This document shows, piece after piece, positions 25,505 to 34,168 of a DNA stretch of 43,814 nt (position 1 is the first letter of the stretch; every line of letters begins with the position of its first letter). Where the stretch lies: the NCBI GenBank assembly GCA_017463065.1, contig JAFTPX010000025.1:1-43814 (forward strand). The letters are read 5' to 3'. The position numbers and the translations under genes are program-made. The notes under the pieces were generated by a model, which saw nothing but the letters and a program-made list of their open reading frames with translations, was not told the origin of the DNA and did no database searches. Origin of the DNA: Clostridia bacterium (GTDB lineage: Bacteria > Bacillota > Clostridia > Oscillospirales > CAG-272).

Positions 25505-26653
25505 TTACTCGTGATCAAAGGACATCTTGATCTGAGAATTCTGCTCCTTCTTATGCTTCTCAACCAGATTATGAATCCGCTTCACGGGATTGAGCAGCTC
25601 GCTGATCGTCTCGTCATGATTCAGCGTGTCAATAATGTAAGAAACGTATTTACACATATTGACCTCTACGTACCAATCTCTGGTGTAAAGCTCAGGGCGG
25701 CGGTAAACCAAATTGGTGGTGAACACCTTGTTGATAATGCCTTCGGCACAAGCCTTGTCAAATTTATCCAGACCGTCGGTAAACAGACCGAAGGTGGTAA
25801 ACGCAAAGATTCTCTTTGCTCCCTTTTCCTTCAGCTGAAGGGCTACGTCAATGAGAGATTCGCCCGAGGAGATCATATCGTCAACGATGATCACGTCCTT
25901 GCCTGTCAGATCCTTCCCCAGATACTCGTGCGCCTCAATCGGGTTTCTTCCGTTCACCACGATCGAATAGTTGCGGCGCTTATAGAACATACCGATATCA
26001 ATACCCAGCACGGAGGAGAAGTACATACATCTGCCCATTGCGCCCTCGTCGGGAGAAATGATCATCAGCTCGTCCTTATCCAGTACCACGTCGGGTACGT
26101 TCTTCACCAAAGCCTTGATCATCTGATAAGTAGGCTTCACGTCGTCGAAGCCGGAAAGGGGAATCGCGTTTTGTACTCTGGGATCGTGGGCGTCAAAGGT
26201 GATGATGTTGGATACACCCATACCCACCAGCTCCTGCAGCATCATGGCGCAGTCCAGAGACTCTCTGCCCGATCTCTTGTGCTGTCTGCCCTCGTAAAGC
26301 ATGGGCATAATGACCGTTACCCGTCTTGCCTTGCCGCCGACAGAGGCGATAATACGCTTCAGATCCGCATAGTGATCATCGGGACTCATGGGCACTTCCT
26401 GACCGTACATCTTATACTTGACACCGTAATTGAAGGTATCGCAAATGATGTATACGTCGTGTCCCCGCAAGGACTGGTGCAGCAACGCCTTTGCCTCGCC
26501 TGTTCCGAAGCGGGGGCAATCCGCCGAAACCAGGAAGGAATCCTCTCCCCCGTGACGGCGCCATTCCTTCAGATAGTAGTCTACCTGTGCGGCAAACTCC
26601 TCGCAGCCCTTCATACCGATTACACTAAGCTCCCCAAACTGTGCTTCCTTCAT
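25505..26653 (-). CDS. Long-form ribose-phosphate pyrophosphokinase
   Basis: 382 residues against about 315 for standard PrsA. The PRPP-binding loop is VIIVDDMISSGES (about residue 255), and the flexible-loop region is YKRRNYSIVV. The canonical loop is IVDDMIDTGGT-like, so this one differs at Thr/Gly positions. Extra N-terminal and C-terminal segments (C-terminal YIIDTLNHDETISELLNPVKRIHNLVEKHKKEQ) account for the length. This divergent class is common beside a normal Prs in Clostridia. Expected reaction: ATP plus ribose-5-phosphate to PRPP and AMP. RBS GGAGG about 6 nt before ATG; own promoter and terminator. Confidence 0.85.
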   Translation of the reverse strand: MKEAQFGELSVIGMKGCEEFAAQVDYYLKEWRRHGGEDSFLVSADCPRFGTGEAKALLHQSLRGHDVYIICDTFNYGVKYKMYGQEVPMSPDDHYADLKRIIASVGGKARRVTVIMPMLYEGRQHKRSGRESLDCAMMLQELVGMGVSNIITFDAHDPRVQNAIPLSGFDDVKPTYQMIKALVKNVPDVVLDKDELMIISPDEGAMGRCMYFSSVLGIDIGMFYKRRNYSIVVNGRNPIEAHEYLGKDLTGKDVIIVDDMISSGESLIDVALQLKEKGAKRIFAFTTFGLFTDGLDKFDKACAEGIINKVFTTNLVYRRPELYTRDWYVEVNMCKYVSYIIDTLNHDETISELLNPVKRIHNLVEKHKKEQNSQIKMSFDHE

Positions 26654-26703
26654 AAAATCCTCCGACCGTTATATTTTTCTGTTAGACAACAATAAGCGAT
26701 TAT

Positions 26704-26732
26704 ATTATAGCATAAATTTTTAATTCAAACAA
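26704..26732 (-). promoter_or_regulatory. Promoter of the PRPP synthetase-like gene
   Basis: Minus strand TTGTTT (26732-26727), 17-base spacer, TATAAT (26709-26704). It lies in the 183-base gap after mutS2; I see no strong terminator for mutS2, only a weak CGGC/GCCG inverted repeat near 26762-26793. Confidence 0.6.
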
Positions 26733-26836
26733 GCGGTTTTGAAAATTTTTCTAAAAAATTCGGCGAAATATGACTTTGCATAAACAATGCCGTCGTTTTT
26801 TGGTTTTCCTTATCCAATTTGTTTGCGAAAAAACGG

Positions 26837-29221
26837 TCATTTCAACTCGACTACGGTCACGCCGCCGTCGCCCTCTCCGAACTGACCGATACGAAAGGAT
26901 GCCACCCGTCGGTCGGTCTTCAGGTATTTCCACAGCGCGTTTTTCAAGGCACCCGTTCCCTTTCCGTGAACCAGACGAACGGTATGGAAGCCCGCAATCT
27001 GCGCCTCGTCGAAATACTTATCCACCGCGCTCCACGCTTCCTCTCCCGTCATGCCCCGCAAGTGGATCTCGTCCCTGAAGTCTCGGCTCACCGTCATACG
27101 GTACTCGCTTGCCTTCTTTTTGGCAGATCCCTTTCCTACGCCGATCTCCTCTTCGATCAACCGCAGATCGGTCAGGGCTACCTTGGTCTTGATAATCCCC
27201 GCCTGCACGGAAACCTTGCCCGAACGGTCGGGGTCCTCGGTAAGAACCGCCCTCTTTCCGAGGCTGACAATCAACACCTCATCGCCCCGCTTCAGCTTAC
27301 GAGGCAGTACGTACCCCTCGTCCTTCCGAACGATCACAGGATCAAAGGAATCCCCCTGAGTCCGCAGATGCTCACGGATCTCCCGTCTTGCCCGTGCCAG
27401 CTCCTCACCCAGCCGCTCGGATTCCTTTTCCTTCCGCAGCTTATCCATCTGCTTCATAATGAATTCCGAGGAAGCCTTGGCACTCTCTACCATGCTTTGC
27501 GCCTTCTTTCTGGCGTTCTCCAATTCCTTTTCCGACTGTTCCAGTCGGTTGGCGATCTGCCGCTCGGCATCAGCACGGTAGGCTTCGTATTCCGCCCGCA
27601 TCGCCTCCGCCTCCGCGCGTTGTTTTTCCGCCGCCTGACGGGTCGCCTCCAGCTCTCCGAGAATATGTTCCAGCCGTTTATTTTCCTCGCCTACACAGTC
27701 TCCCGCTCTGGTAATAATCCGTTTGGGCAAGCCAAGCTTTTCCGAGATGGCGAAGGCGTTGGATTTTCCCGGAGTTCCCACGATCAGACGGTAGGTGGGA
27801 CGCAGGGTCTCCACGTCAAATTCACAGGAGGCGTTACAGACCCCCTCCGTATCCAAGGCATAGGTTTTCAGCTCGCTATAGTGGGTGGTAGCGGCGCAAA
27901 GCGCCCCTGCCGCCCTCGTGTCCTCAATGACCGCCACGGCAAGCGCCGCCCCCTCCACGGGATCAGTTCCCGAGCCCAGCTCGTCAAAGAGCACCAAGGA
28001 GCGATCGTTCCGCTCCTCCACGATGGAAACGATGGTCACCATATGAGAGGAGAAGGTGGACAGAGACTGCTCTATACTCTGCTCGTCCCCAATATCCACA
28101 AGGATCTTTTCAAACAGACAAAGGGAGGTGCCCTCCTCCGCGGGAAGATGCAAGCCCGCCTGTGTCATGGCGGCAAACAGACCGAGTGTCTTCAGTGCCA
28201 CTGTCTTACCGCCCGTATTGGGTCCCGTAATGATCAGCGTGTCGTAGTCTGAGCCCAAGGTCAGACTAATGGGGACGACCGTTTTCTTATCGATCAGCGG
28301 ATGTCTTGCCCGCTCCAGTCGGCAAATCCGCTCCTCGGTGACAATGGGCTCTACGCCCTCCATCCGATGGGACAGCTCCGCGCAGCCAAAGGCAAAGGCA
28401 AGCTCGGTAATATTGTGATAATTCAGATTCAGCTGGTGGGCGATATCCGCGATCTCTCCCGACAGCTCGGCAAGGATCCTCTCCATCTCATGGGCTTCCT
28501 TTGCCTCCAGCATTCTCAGCTCGTTGTTGGCATCCACCACCGCCATAGGCTCCACAAAAATGGTTGCCCCCGAGGAGGAGGTGTCGTGGATCAGACCCTT
28601 GATCTCGTTACGGCACTCCGCCTTGACGGGAATCACGTACCGTCCATTCCTCTGGGTGACGATGTTTTCCTGCAGATATTTGGAATAGCTCCCGCCGATA
28701 TATTTTGCCAAGGTATCCTTGACGCGAACGTTGGCTCCTCGGATCTTTCGGCGGATATCCGCAAGAGCGGGGCTCGCCTCGTCCGCAATCAGATCCTCGG
28801 AGAGGATCGACCGTGTGATCCGATCCTCCAGATGCCGATTGGGCAGAAGCCGCTCAAAGACCTCATCCAGCACCGTAGGAAACAGCCGATTGGTTCGGCT
28901 ATACTCCAACAGCTGACGGGAGGAACGAAGCACCGCCGCACCGTCCATCAGCTCACGGGGCGTGAGCACCGCACCCTTTTGGGCGCGCTCGCAAAGATCC
29001 CCCACGTCGGTCACGCTACCGAAGGAGGGCATCCCCTTGGCATCGGACAGTCTGCGGGCATCGGTGGTCCGCTTTTGTCTGCGCCGAACCAGATCGGCGT
29101 GATCCGTGGGACAGAGACCTCTTGCCAGAGCCGCCGCTCCAGCGGTGGGACAAGCATCGGCAAGCATCCCTCGAATCTTATCAAACTCCAAGGTGGTCAG
29201 TGTTTTTTCCGTAATATTCAT
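26837..29221 (-). CDS. mutS2: MutS2, ATPase with Smr nuclease domain
   Basis: 794 residues, the normal length. Core and clamp regions lack the MutS mismatch-binding domain I. Walker A GPNTGGKTVALKTLG is near residue 330, Walker B-type LVLFDELGSGTDPVEGAAL near 415. A long coiled coil (about 510-630, Glu/Arg/Ala-rich) follows, and a C-terminal Smr domain (about 715-794) has DEIHLRGMTGEEA and LVHGKGTGALKNAL. MutS2 suppresses homologous recombination and, in B. subtilis, rescues collided ribosomes through its Smr domain. The start overlaps the recO stop by 4 nt, tying it to the recO-era operon. Confidence 0.96.
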   Translation of the reverse strand: MNITEKTLTTLEFDKIRGMLADACPTAGAAALARGLCPTDHADLVRRRQKRTTDARRLSDAKGMPSFGSVTDVGDLCERAQKGAVLTPRELMDGAAVLRSSRQLLEYSRTNRLFPTVLDEVFERLLPNRHLEDRITRSILSEDLIADEASPALADIRRKIRGANVRVKDTLAKYIGGSYSKYLQENIVTQRNGRYVIPVKAECRNEIKGLIHDTSSSGATIFVEPMAVVDANNELRMLEAKEAHEMERILAELSGEIADIAHQLNLNYHNITELAFAFGCAELSHRMEGVEPIVTEERICRLERARHPLIDKKTVVPISLTLGSDYDTLIITGPNTGGKTVALKTLGLFAAMTQAGLHLPAEEGTSLCLFEKILVDIGDEQSIEQSLSTFSSHMVTIVSIVEERNDRSLVLFDELGSGTDPVEGAALAVAVIEDTRAAGALCAATTHYSELKTYALDTEGVCNASCEFDVETLRPTYRLIVGTPGKSNAFAISEKLGLPKRIITRAGDCVGEENKRLEHILGELEATRQAAEKQRAEAEAMRAEYEAYRADAERQIANRLEQSEKELENARKKAQSMVESAKASSEFIMKQMDKLRKEKESERLGEELARARREIREHLRTQGDSFDPVIVRKDEGYVLPRKLKRGDEVLIVSLGKRAVLTEDPDRSGKVSVQAGIIKTKVALTDLRLIEEEIGVGKGSAKKKASEYRMTVSRDFRDEIHLRGMTGEEAWSAVDKYFDEAQIAGFHTVRLVHGKGTGALKNALWKYLKTDRRVASFRIGQFGEGDGGVTVVELK

Positions 29222-30015
29222 GTAGACTCCTTCACGGATTGGTAAAAATCCAGTGTGTCAAATCCTCTCTCCAAGTGATTCAGCAAATAGGTCTCCGCCG
29301 CGCGGGAAAAGAGCGCCATGCTTTCTCCCTCGGTCAAAGAAAAGGCAAATATCCTCGCAAGAGGTGCCTCGCAAACGTACCGAAGGGAGGCGGTCGCCGA
29401 AGGATCCAGCGGCAAAAGAATGTTCCGCGCGCCAGAAGGATCAACCTCGGGAAGGGGCAGGTTTCCCGAGCGCTTGCCAAGGCAGTCGCCGCAGATCAGG
29501 TGACCGTTCATCACGTCCAGCCAGAACTGTCCGTGATTCCGACAGCCGCAGACCGAGCAGTGCCCAAGATCGGGGGCAAATCCCGAAGCCACGGCGGCAA
29601 ACAGCTCGTACACCGCCTTGATCTGCCCGTAAGGCTTTTGCTTTTTTTCGATACAGTACAGGGTATTGAGGGTCATGCGGAGAATCTCTGCCGCTCGGAC
29701 ACCCTCCCCCGTGATCTCTGCCGCTACCTGCACCACGTAGGACGCAAGGGAAAAGCCCTCAATGTCGGAATTCAGACCGAAAAAGCATTCGTTGACCGAG
29801 CCCCCCGACAGCCAGCGGCGGTCGTTTTTTTCGTAATATTCCAAATTGGCATAGGTAAACAGGCGGCAGATGGGCATGACCTTACTGCGCATGGAACGGG
29901 CACCCTTTGCCGTCAGATAAATTCTTCCCTCCCCTGCCGTCAAAACGGTCAGAAGCTTGTCGTTCTCGCCTACGGGCATCTCCCGCAAGACCAGCCCGTC
30001 CACTGCTTTTTTCAT
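29218..30015 (-). CDS. recO: DNA repair protein RecO
   Basis: 265 residues. N-terminal OB fold (VDGLVLREMPVGENDKLLTVLTAGEGRIYLTAKGARS), a helical middle, and a four-Cys zinc finger (CSVCGCRNHG...GHLICGDC, about residues 150-175). It loads RecA by displacing SSB with RecR. The start at 30015 was chosen for its SD (GGAGA, 8 nt) and the canonical MKKAVDG start; the longer frame runs into the era end without support. Tail of yqfC-...-era-recO operon, coupled to mutS2. Confidence 0.93.
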   Translation of the reverse strand: MKKAVDGLVLREMPVGENDKLLTVLTAGEGRIYLTAKGARSMRSKVMPICRLFTYANLEYYEKNDRRWLSGGSVNECFFGLNSDIEGFSLASYVVQVAAEITGEGVRAAEILRMTLNTLYCIEKKQKPYGQIKAVYELFAAVASGFAPDLGHCSVCGCRNHGQFWLDVMNGHLICGDCLGKRSGNLPLPEVDPSGARNILLPLDPSATASLRYVCEAPLARIFAFSLTEGESMALFSRAAETYLLNHLERGFDTLDFYQSVKEST

Positions 30016-30061
30016 AGGTATTCTCCGTTTGATCGTCTTTTCGCGACAGACTGACGTCGCT

Positions 30062-30949
30062 TTACGTTTCCTCTCGGTAGCCGAAATTGCCAACAGTGCG
30101 GGCACTTTCCCGCCAATTCTCCTTAACCTTTACCCAAAGATTCAGGTATACCTTCACGCCCAGCATCTTCTCCAGATCCTCACGGGCATAGGTGCCGATC
30201 AGCTTCAGGGATGCACCGTTTTTTCCCACGATGATACCCTTATGGGACGCCTTTTCGCAGAAGATCTCGGCGCGGATCCGAACCAGGGTTCCCTCGTCCT
30301 TGAATTCCTCGATTACCACCGCCGTACCGTGAGGGACCTCCTTATTCAGCGTGCGCAGGATCTTCTCGCGGATGATCTCCGCCGCGATCTGCCGCTCGGG
30401 CTGATCGGTAATCATATCCTCGGGGAAAAACCACTGAGATTCCTCCAAAAACTTGGCACACTCGTCCAACAGCTCGGACACGTTCTTTCCGCTTCGCGCG
30501 CTGATCGGAACAAAGGCGGCAAAGTCGTGCTTGGCGGCATACTTACTGATGGCTTCGGCAAGATCCTCCCGACGGTACTGGTCGATCTTATTGAGCGCCA
30601 GCACGGCGGGAATTCCGCTCTTTTTCAGATATCCGATCACGTTTTCCTCCACCGCGGAAATCTCCTTGCCCGTGTCCACCACCAGTATCACGGCATCTGC
30701 CTCCCGCATGGAGGAATCCGCCTCCTTCACCATAAATTCCCCAAGGCTGTTCTTGGGCTGGTGCATACCGGGGGTATCCAGAAACACAAACTGCTCCTCG
30801 TTTCTGGTAAAAATACCCGTAATGCGGTTTCTCGTGGTCTGGGGCTTATTGGAAACGATCGCCACCTTTTCTCCGAGAATGGAATTCAACAAGGTGGATT
30901 TGCCCACGTTGGGGCGTCCTACAATCGCGATAAATCCTGTCTTTTTCAT
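30062..30949 (-). CDS. era: GTPase Era
   Basis: 295 residues. G1 GRPNVGKST (residues 10-18), G2 TTRNRITG, G3 DTPGMHQP, G4 NKID (about 118-121) and G5 SARSGKN, then a KH RNA-binding domain (GTAVVIEEFKDEGTLVRIRAEIFCEKASHKGIIVGKNGASLKLIG). It binds the 3' end of 16S rRNA and assists 30S assembly. In many Clostridia dgkA and cdd sit between ybeY and era; here they are missing and ybeY is directly upstream. Confidence 0.98.
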   Translation of the reverse strand: MKKTGFIAIVGRPNVGKSTLLNSILGEKVAIVSNKPQTTRNRITGIFTRNEEQFVFLDTPGMHQPKNSLGEFMVKEADSSMREADAVILVVDTGKEISAVEENVIGYLKKSGIPAVLALNKIDQYRREDLAEAISKYAAKHDFAAFVPISARSGKNVSELLDECAKFLEESQWFFPEDMITDQPERQIAAEIIREKILRTLNKEVPHGTAVVIEEFKDEGTLVRIRAEIFCEKASHKGIIVGKNGASLKLIGTYAREDLEKMLGVKVYLNLWVKVKENWRESARTVGNFGYREET

Positions 30950-30987
30950 CTTTTTTTCCTTCTTCTGTCTTTTCCTCTTTTTCGTTC

Positions 30988-31473
30988 TTATTTCACGGAA
31001 AGTCCCATGCTCGCAAGGATTTCCCGCTGTCTGCGGCGCATTTCTCTGTCCTCCTCTTCGCTGTCCACGTGATCGTAGCCCAGCAGATGCAGCATGGAAT
31101 GAACGGTCAGAAACGCCGTCTCCCGCTCAAAGCTATGTCCGAATTCCTCTGCCTGCTCTCTTGCCCGTTCCAAGGATAGCACCACGTCTCCGAGCAGGAG
31201 CTGAGGCTCGTCCGCGGGAGGCTCCTCCCCGCCCGCAAAGTTAATGAGAGGAAAGGAGAGTACGTCGGTTGGCTTGTCGATGTTTCGATACTGACGGTTC
31301 AGCTCCCGAATTCCCTCGTTGTCGGTAAAGGTCACCGAAACCGAGCAAGGATTGCGAAAGCCCTCGTAGGCAAGGGTCGCCACCACGGTCTCGCGAATCA
31401 GTCGCTTGAGTCCGTAGGTCACGGATAGATCGTCCCTATTCTTGGCAAAATAGATCATCACCCTATTCTTCAT
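30988..31473 (-). CDS. ybeY: Endoribonuclease YbeY
   Basis: 161 residues. The zinc-binding motif HSMLHLLGYDHVDSEED (about 128-144) gives the three histidines of H-x3-H-x5-H. ELNRQYRNIDKPTDVLSFP (about 54-72) is the other family signature. YbeY acts in 16S rRNA maturation and ribosome quality control. ATG overlaps the phoH stop by 4 nt. Confidence 0.97.
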   Translation of the reverse strand: MKNRVMIYFAKNRDDLSVTYGLKRLIRETVVATLAYEGFRNPCSVSVTFTDNEGIRELNRQYRNIDKPTDVLSFPLINFAGGEEPPADEPQLLLGDVVLSLERAREQAEEFGHSFERETAFLTVHSMLHLLGYDHVDSEEEDREMRRRQREILASMGLSVK

Positions 31474-32519
31474 TGCTTGTCTCCTTCCGAGCCGCCCTTT
31501 CGCTCTGCCCGATATCTGGCTGAGGCAGATTTCTTTTCCTTCTTTTCGTATTCGCTCTTTTCGTATTTTTCATAGGCACGGATGATCCGCTGTACCAGCT
31601 TATGGCGCACTACGTCCCGATTGCTGAAGGCGTGGACCGCAATATCCTCCACCCCGTTCAGCACCTTGACCGCCACGGCAAGTCCGCTTTTCTGACGGTC
31701 GGGCAGATCGGTCTGGGTCAGGTCGCCCGTGACCACCGCCTTGGCTCCCGCGCCAAGGCGGGTGAGAAACATTTTCATCTGCTCGGGAGTGGCGTTCTGC
31801 GCCTCGTCCAGAATAATAAAGCTATCGTCCAAGGTCCGTCCTCGCATATATGCCAGCGGCGCGATCTCGATCACGCCCTTTTCCAGCTGGCGCTGATAAT
31901 TCTCCGCGCCGAGCAGCTCGAACATGGCATCGTACAACGGACGCAAATAGGGGTCGATCTTGCTTTGCAGATCCCCGGGCAGAAAGCCCAGCTTTTCCCC
32001 CGCCTCGATGGCGGGACGGGTCAGAATAATCCGACTGACCTGCTTTTCCCTGAGTGCCTTCACCGCCATGGCAACAGCAAGGAAGGTCTTGCCCGTTCCC
32101 GCGGGACCGATGCCGAACACCACGGTGTTTTTGGCAATGGCTTCCACGTATCGCTTCTGCCCCACGGTCTTTGCTTTGATGGGCTTCCCTCGGGTGGTAA
32201 CGCAGATGCAGTCCCGCTCCAGTCCCGAAAGCTCGCCTTCCTTTCCTTCCCGTAGCATTTCGATGACGTATCCCACCTGCTGATCGGTCAGCTCCTCGTT
32301 ATAGCGTGCCATATCAGTCAGATAGCGAACCGCCTCCGCCGCCATGCGAACCGACTCTCCGTCCTCTCCGCTGACCGTCACCGCGTCGCCTTCCTCTCCC
32401 GATCGATTTCGTATTGCCACGGAAAACGCCTTTTCCAGCATTCTTACGTTTACGTCATAGCTGCCGAACAATTTTGCGGTCAGCTCGGCACATTCGATTT
32501 TTACCGTTCTTTGTTCCAT
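31470..32519 (-). CDS. phoH: PhoH-like ATPase
   Basis: 349 residues. Walker A GPAGTGKTFLAVAMAV (about 139-154), ILTRPAIEAGEKLGFLPGDLQSKIDPYLRPLYD, and Walker B SFIILDEAQNATPEQMKMFLTRLG are the family marks. The N-terminal 110 residues resemble a KH-like nucleic-acid binding part. The C-terminus is a Lys/Ser/Glu-rich tail (EYEKKEKKSASARY). The pairing with YbeY is widespread and points to RNA metabolism. Sometimes named ybeZ. Confidence 0.96.
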   Translation of the reverse strand: MEQRTVKIECAELTAKLFGSYDVNVRMLEKAFSVAIRNRSGEEGDAVTVSGEDGESVRMAAEAVRYLTDMARYNEELTDQQVGYVIEMLREGKEGELSGLERDCICVTTRGKPIKAKTVGQKRYVEAIAKNTVVFGIGPAGTGKTFLAVAMAVKALREKQVSRIILTRPAIEAGEKLGFLPGDLQSKIDPYLRPLYDAMFELLGAENYQRQLEKGVIEIAPLAYMRGRTLDDSFIILDEAQNATPEQMKMFLTRLGAGAKAVVTGDLTQTDLPDRQKSGLAVAVKVLNGVEDIAVHAFSNRDVVRHKLVQRIIRAYEKYEKSEYEKKEKKSASARYRAERKGGSEGDKQ

Positions 32520-32564
32520 CGTTTCCTCTTTTTAGGTCGTGTATTTTGAATCGGGCATCGTCCC

Positions 32565-33749
32565 TTACGGCACGCCCTCGATTTCGATCTCCTGTACTCT
32601 GGCGATATCCTCAATATAGTCCGCACGGCAACGGAGAACGTACGCCTCATCGGTCAGCTCCGCGATCATGTGCTTCTTCACAAGCATTCCCTCCGCCGCC
32701 TCACTTTCCATCAGGCAACGAAGCCGATACTGTGCCAGCTCCACGGCACTCTCCTCGCTCCGCGCCGCCGTTTCGATCTCGTATTCCATAGATCGGACCG
32801 TGCGGATGCCAATGGGCAGAGTCACCCCTCCCGGGAGCTCAAGGTATTCCACCGTATCTATTGTATCACAAGTGGCATAGGAATTTCCAGTGTTTCCGAA
32901 AAATTTTACTTCTTTTTTAAAGAAAATCAAATATTTTTCGGTTTTTCCCTCTCCCGTATAGTGTTTTTTCTCATAGAAATAGGGAATCTCCACCTCAAAC
33001 TCCCTTCGGGTTCTGGCAAACACCTTCCCCTTGGCGCAGGTATACCGATACCCGCCGTTGGGATTGTCGTACAAGCCCCCCACCAAAAGATCTCCCTCCT
33101 CCACCACGTCTCCGATCTCCACGGCGATATTCCCCCGTGTGTCCTCCAACCATTCCACTCTGCCCGAACGGTCCGCTACCAGATTCGCCGCCGCCATTTC
33201 GGTTTCCATCGGCACCGCCTCCACCTCGCGGATCTCCACCTCCGCCACCGTTCCGATCATGTTGATACTGATCCATGAGATCTCGTCCGAAAGAATCAGC
33301 ACCCGATTTTCGATCACACCTGTATCCAGATTACCGATCACGTCCCCCACGGTCATGCCGCACAGACGGAGCTCCTCCAGAACCTCCTCGTCGCTTAAGG
33401 TGCGGTTTCCCTCCACACGGATGCTCCAAACCACCCGCCCCGAAAAGAACAGAATTGCCGCAAACAGAAAAAGTCCTACAAAGATCCCCAAGCGGTGACG
33501 GTAACGGCACAGAACTGCGGGAAGCCCGAAGGATCTCTCGATAATGAGCGGAATCCCTCGCTCTTCACAGATCGACAACAGCCGCTTGGCGACGGCGGGA
33601 GAGCAGTCCAGACAGACGTGCTCCTCACAGAAGGTCACGTTCCGATAGACGTAGCCCCCTCTTCGGCAAAGCTCCAGAAGCTCTCCCGCGTATTCCCTGC
33701 GTGTTCGCAGTCTCTCATATCCAAACAAAAAAAGTAACGGTCTCCTCAT
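32565..33749 (-). CDS. yqfD: Sporulation protein YqfD
   Basis: 394 residues. After an about 90-residue N-terminal region there is one strong membrane helix (LGIFVGLFLFAAILFFSGRVVWSI), then a large domain with IRVEGNRTLSDEEVLEELRLCGMTVGD, as in YqfD and, distantly, the POTRA-like part of FtsQ-type proteins. Mother-cell sporulation protein in Bacillus and Clostridia. Start at 33749 because GGAGG is 6 nt upstream; a TTG at 33764 would precede the SD. It follows yqfC by 1 nt. Confidence 0.92.
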   Translation of the reverse strand: MRRPLLFLFGYERLRTRREYAGELLELCRRGGYVYRNVTFCEEHVCLDCSPAVAKRLLSICEERGIPLIIERSFGLPAVLCRYRHRLGIFVGLFLFAAILFFSGRVVWSIRVEGNRTLSDEEVLEELRLCGMTVGDVIGNLDTGVIENRVLILSDEISWISINMIGTVAEVEIREVEAVPMETEMAAANLVADRSGRVEWLEDTRGNIAVEIGDVVEEGDLLVGGLYDNPNGGYRYTCAKGKVFARTRREFEVEIPYFYEKKHYTGEGKTEKYLIFFKKEVKFFGNTGNSYATCDTIDTVEYLELPGGVTLPIGIRTVRSMEYEIETAARSEESAVELAQYRLRCLMESEAAEGMLVKKHMIAELTDEAYVLRCRADYIEDIARVQEIEIEGVP

Positions 33750-33750
33750 C

Positions 33751-34056
33751 TCACGCCTCCTCAAAGGAAAGTCCGCAAATATAGCCCTCGATTCCCACCG
33801 CTCCCACGTAGTAGGAGGTACAGACCAACCGCTTGCCCCGCACCGACAGACAGTCCTTGCCGAAGCCTACCCGAATTTCCTCGGGGGTATACAAGAGAAT
33901 TTTACCGCATCCCTTTACCGTTACCTCGTTTCTGCCGCGGATCTCGATCCATCCGCCCCCCAAAAGATCGGGGGGAAGATCCAGACTTTTGGTCATTCGC
34001 TCCCGAATCCCCGCCCGCTCGCCGCGCCGCACCTCTTCTCGTCTTTTTTTGCTCAT
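33751..34056 (-). CDS. yqfC: Sporulation protein YqfC (YabP/YqfC family)
   Basis: 101 residues: basic N-terminus (MSKKRREEVRRGE), then the YabP fold with LPPDLLGGGWIEIRGRNEVTVKGCGKILLYTPEEIRVGFGKDCLSVRGKRLVC. SD GGAGG lies 6 nt before the ATG at 34056; the ATG at 34059 is too close, and the one at 34086 gives extra untypical residues. First gene of the yqfC-yqfD-phoH-ybeY-era-recO-mutS2 run; in B. subtilis yqfC/yqfD are sigma-E dependent. The 112-base divergent gap to the ylbJ-like gene shows no promoter I can call with confidence. Confidence 0.9.
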   Translation of the reverse strand: MSKKRREEVRRGERAGIRERMTKSLDLPPDLLGGGWIEIRGRNEVTVKGCGKILLYTPEEIRVGFGKDCLSVRGKRLVCTSYYVGAVGIEGYICGLSFEEA

Positions 34057-34168
34057 CATTGCCCTCCGAATCCAACCGCTTTGCATATTTTTCCCCGCGG
34101 TAAAGTAGAAATAGAAAGGAAGCTTCCGTTCCGATTCTTTTTTATTTTATGATACGGAGGGTCACCGC

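Noticed and set aside
34057..34168. Sigma-E or sigma-G promoters between yqfC and ylbJ
   Set aside because: No pair of hexamers close enough to the consensus could be chosen with confidence, though sporulation control is likely.
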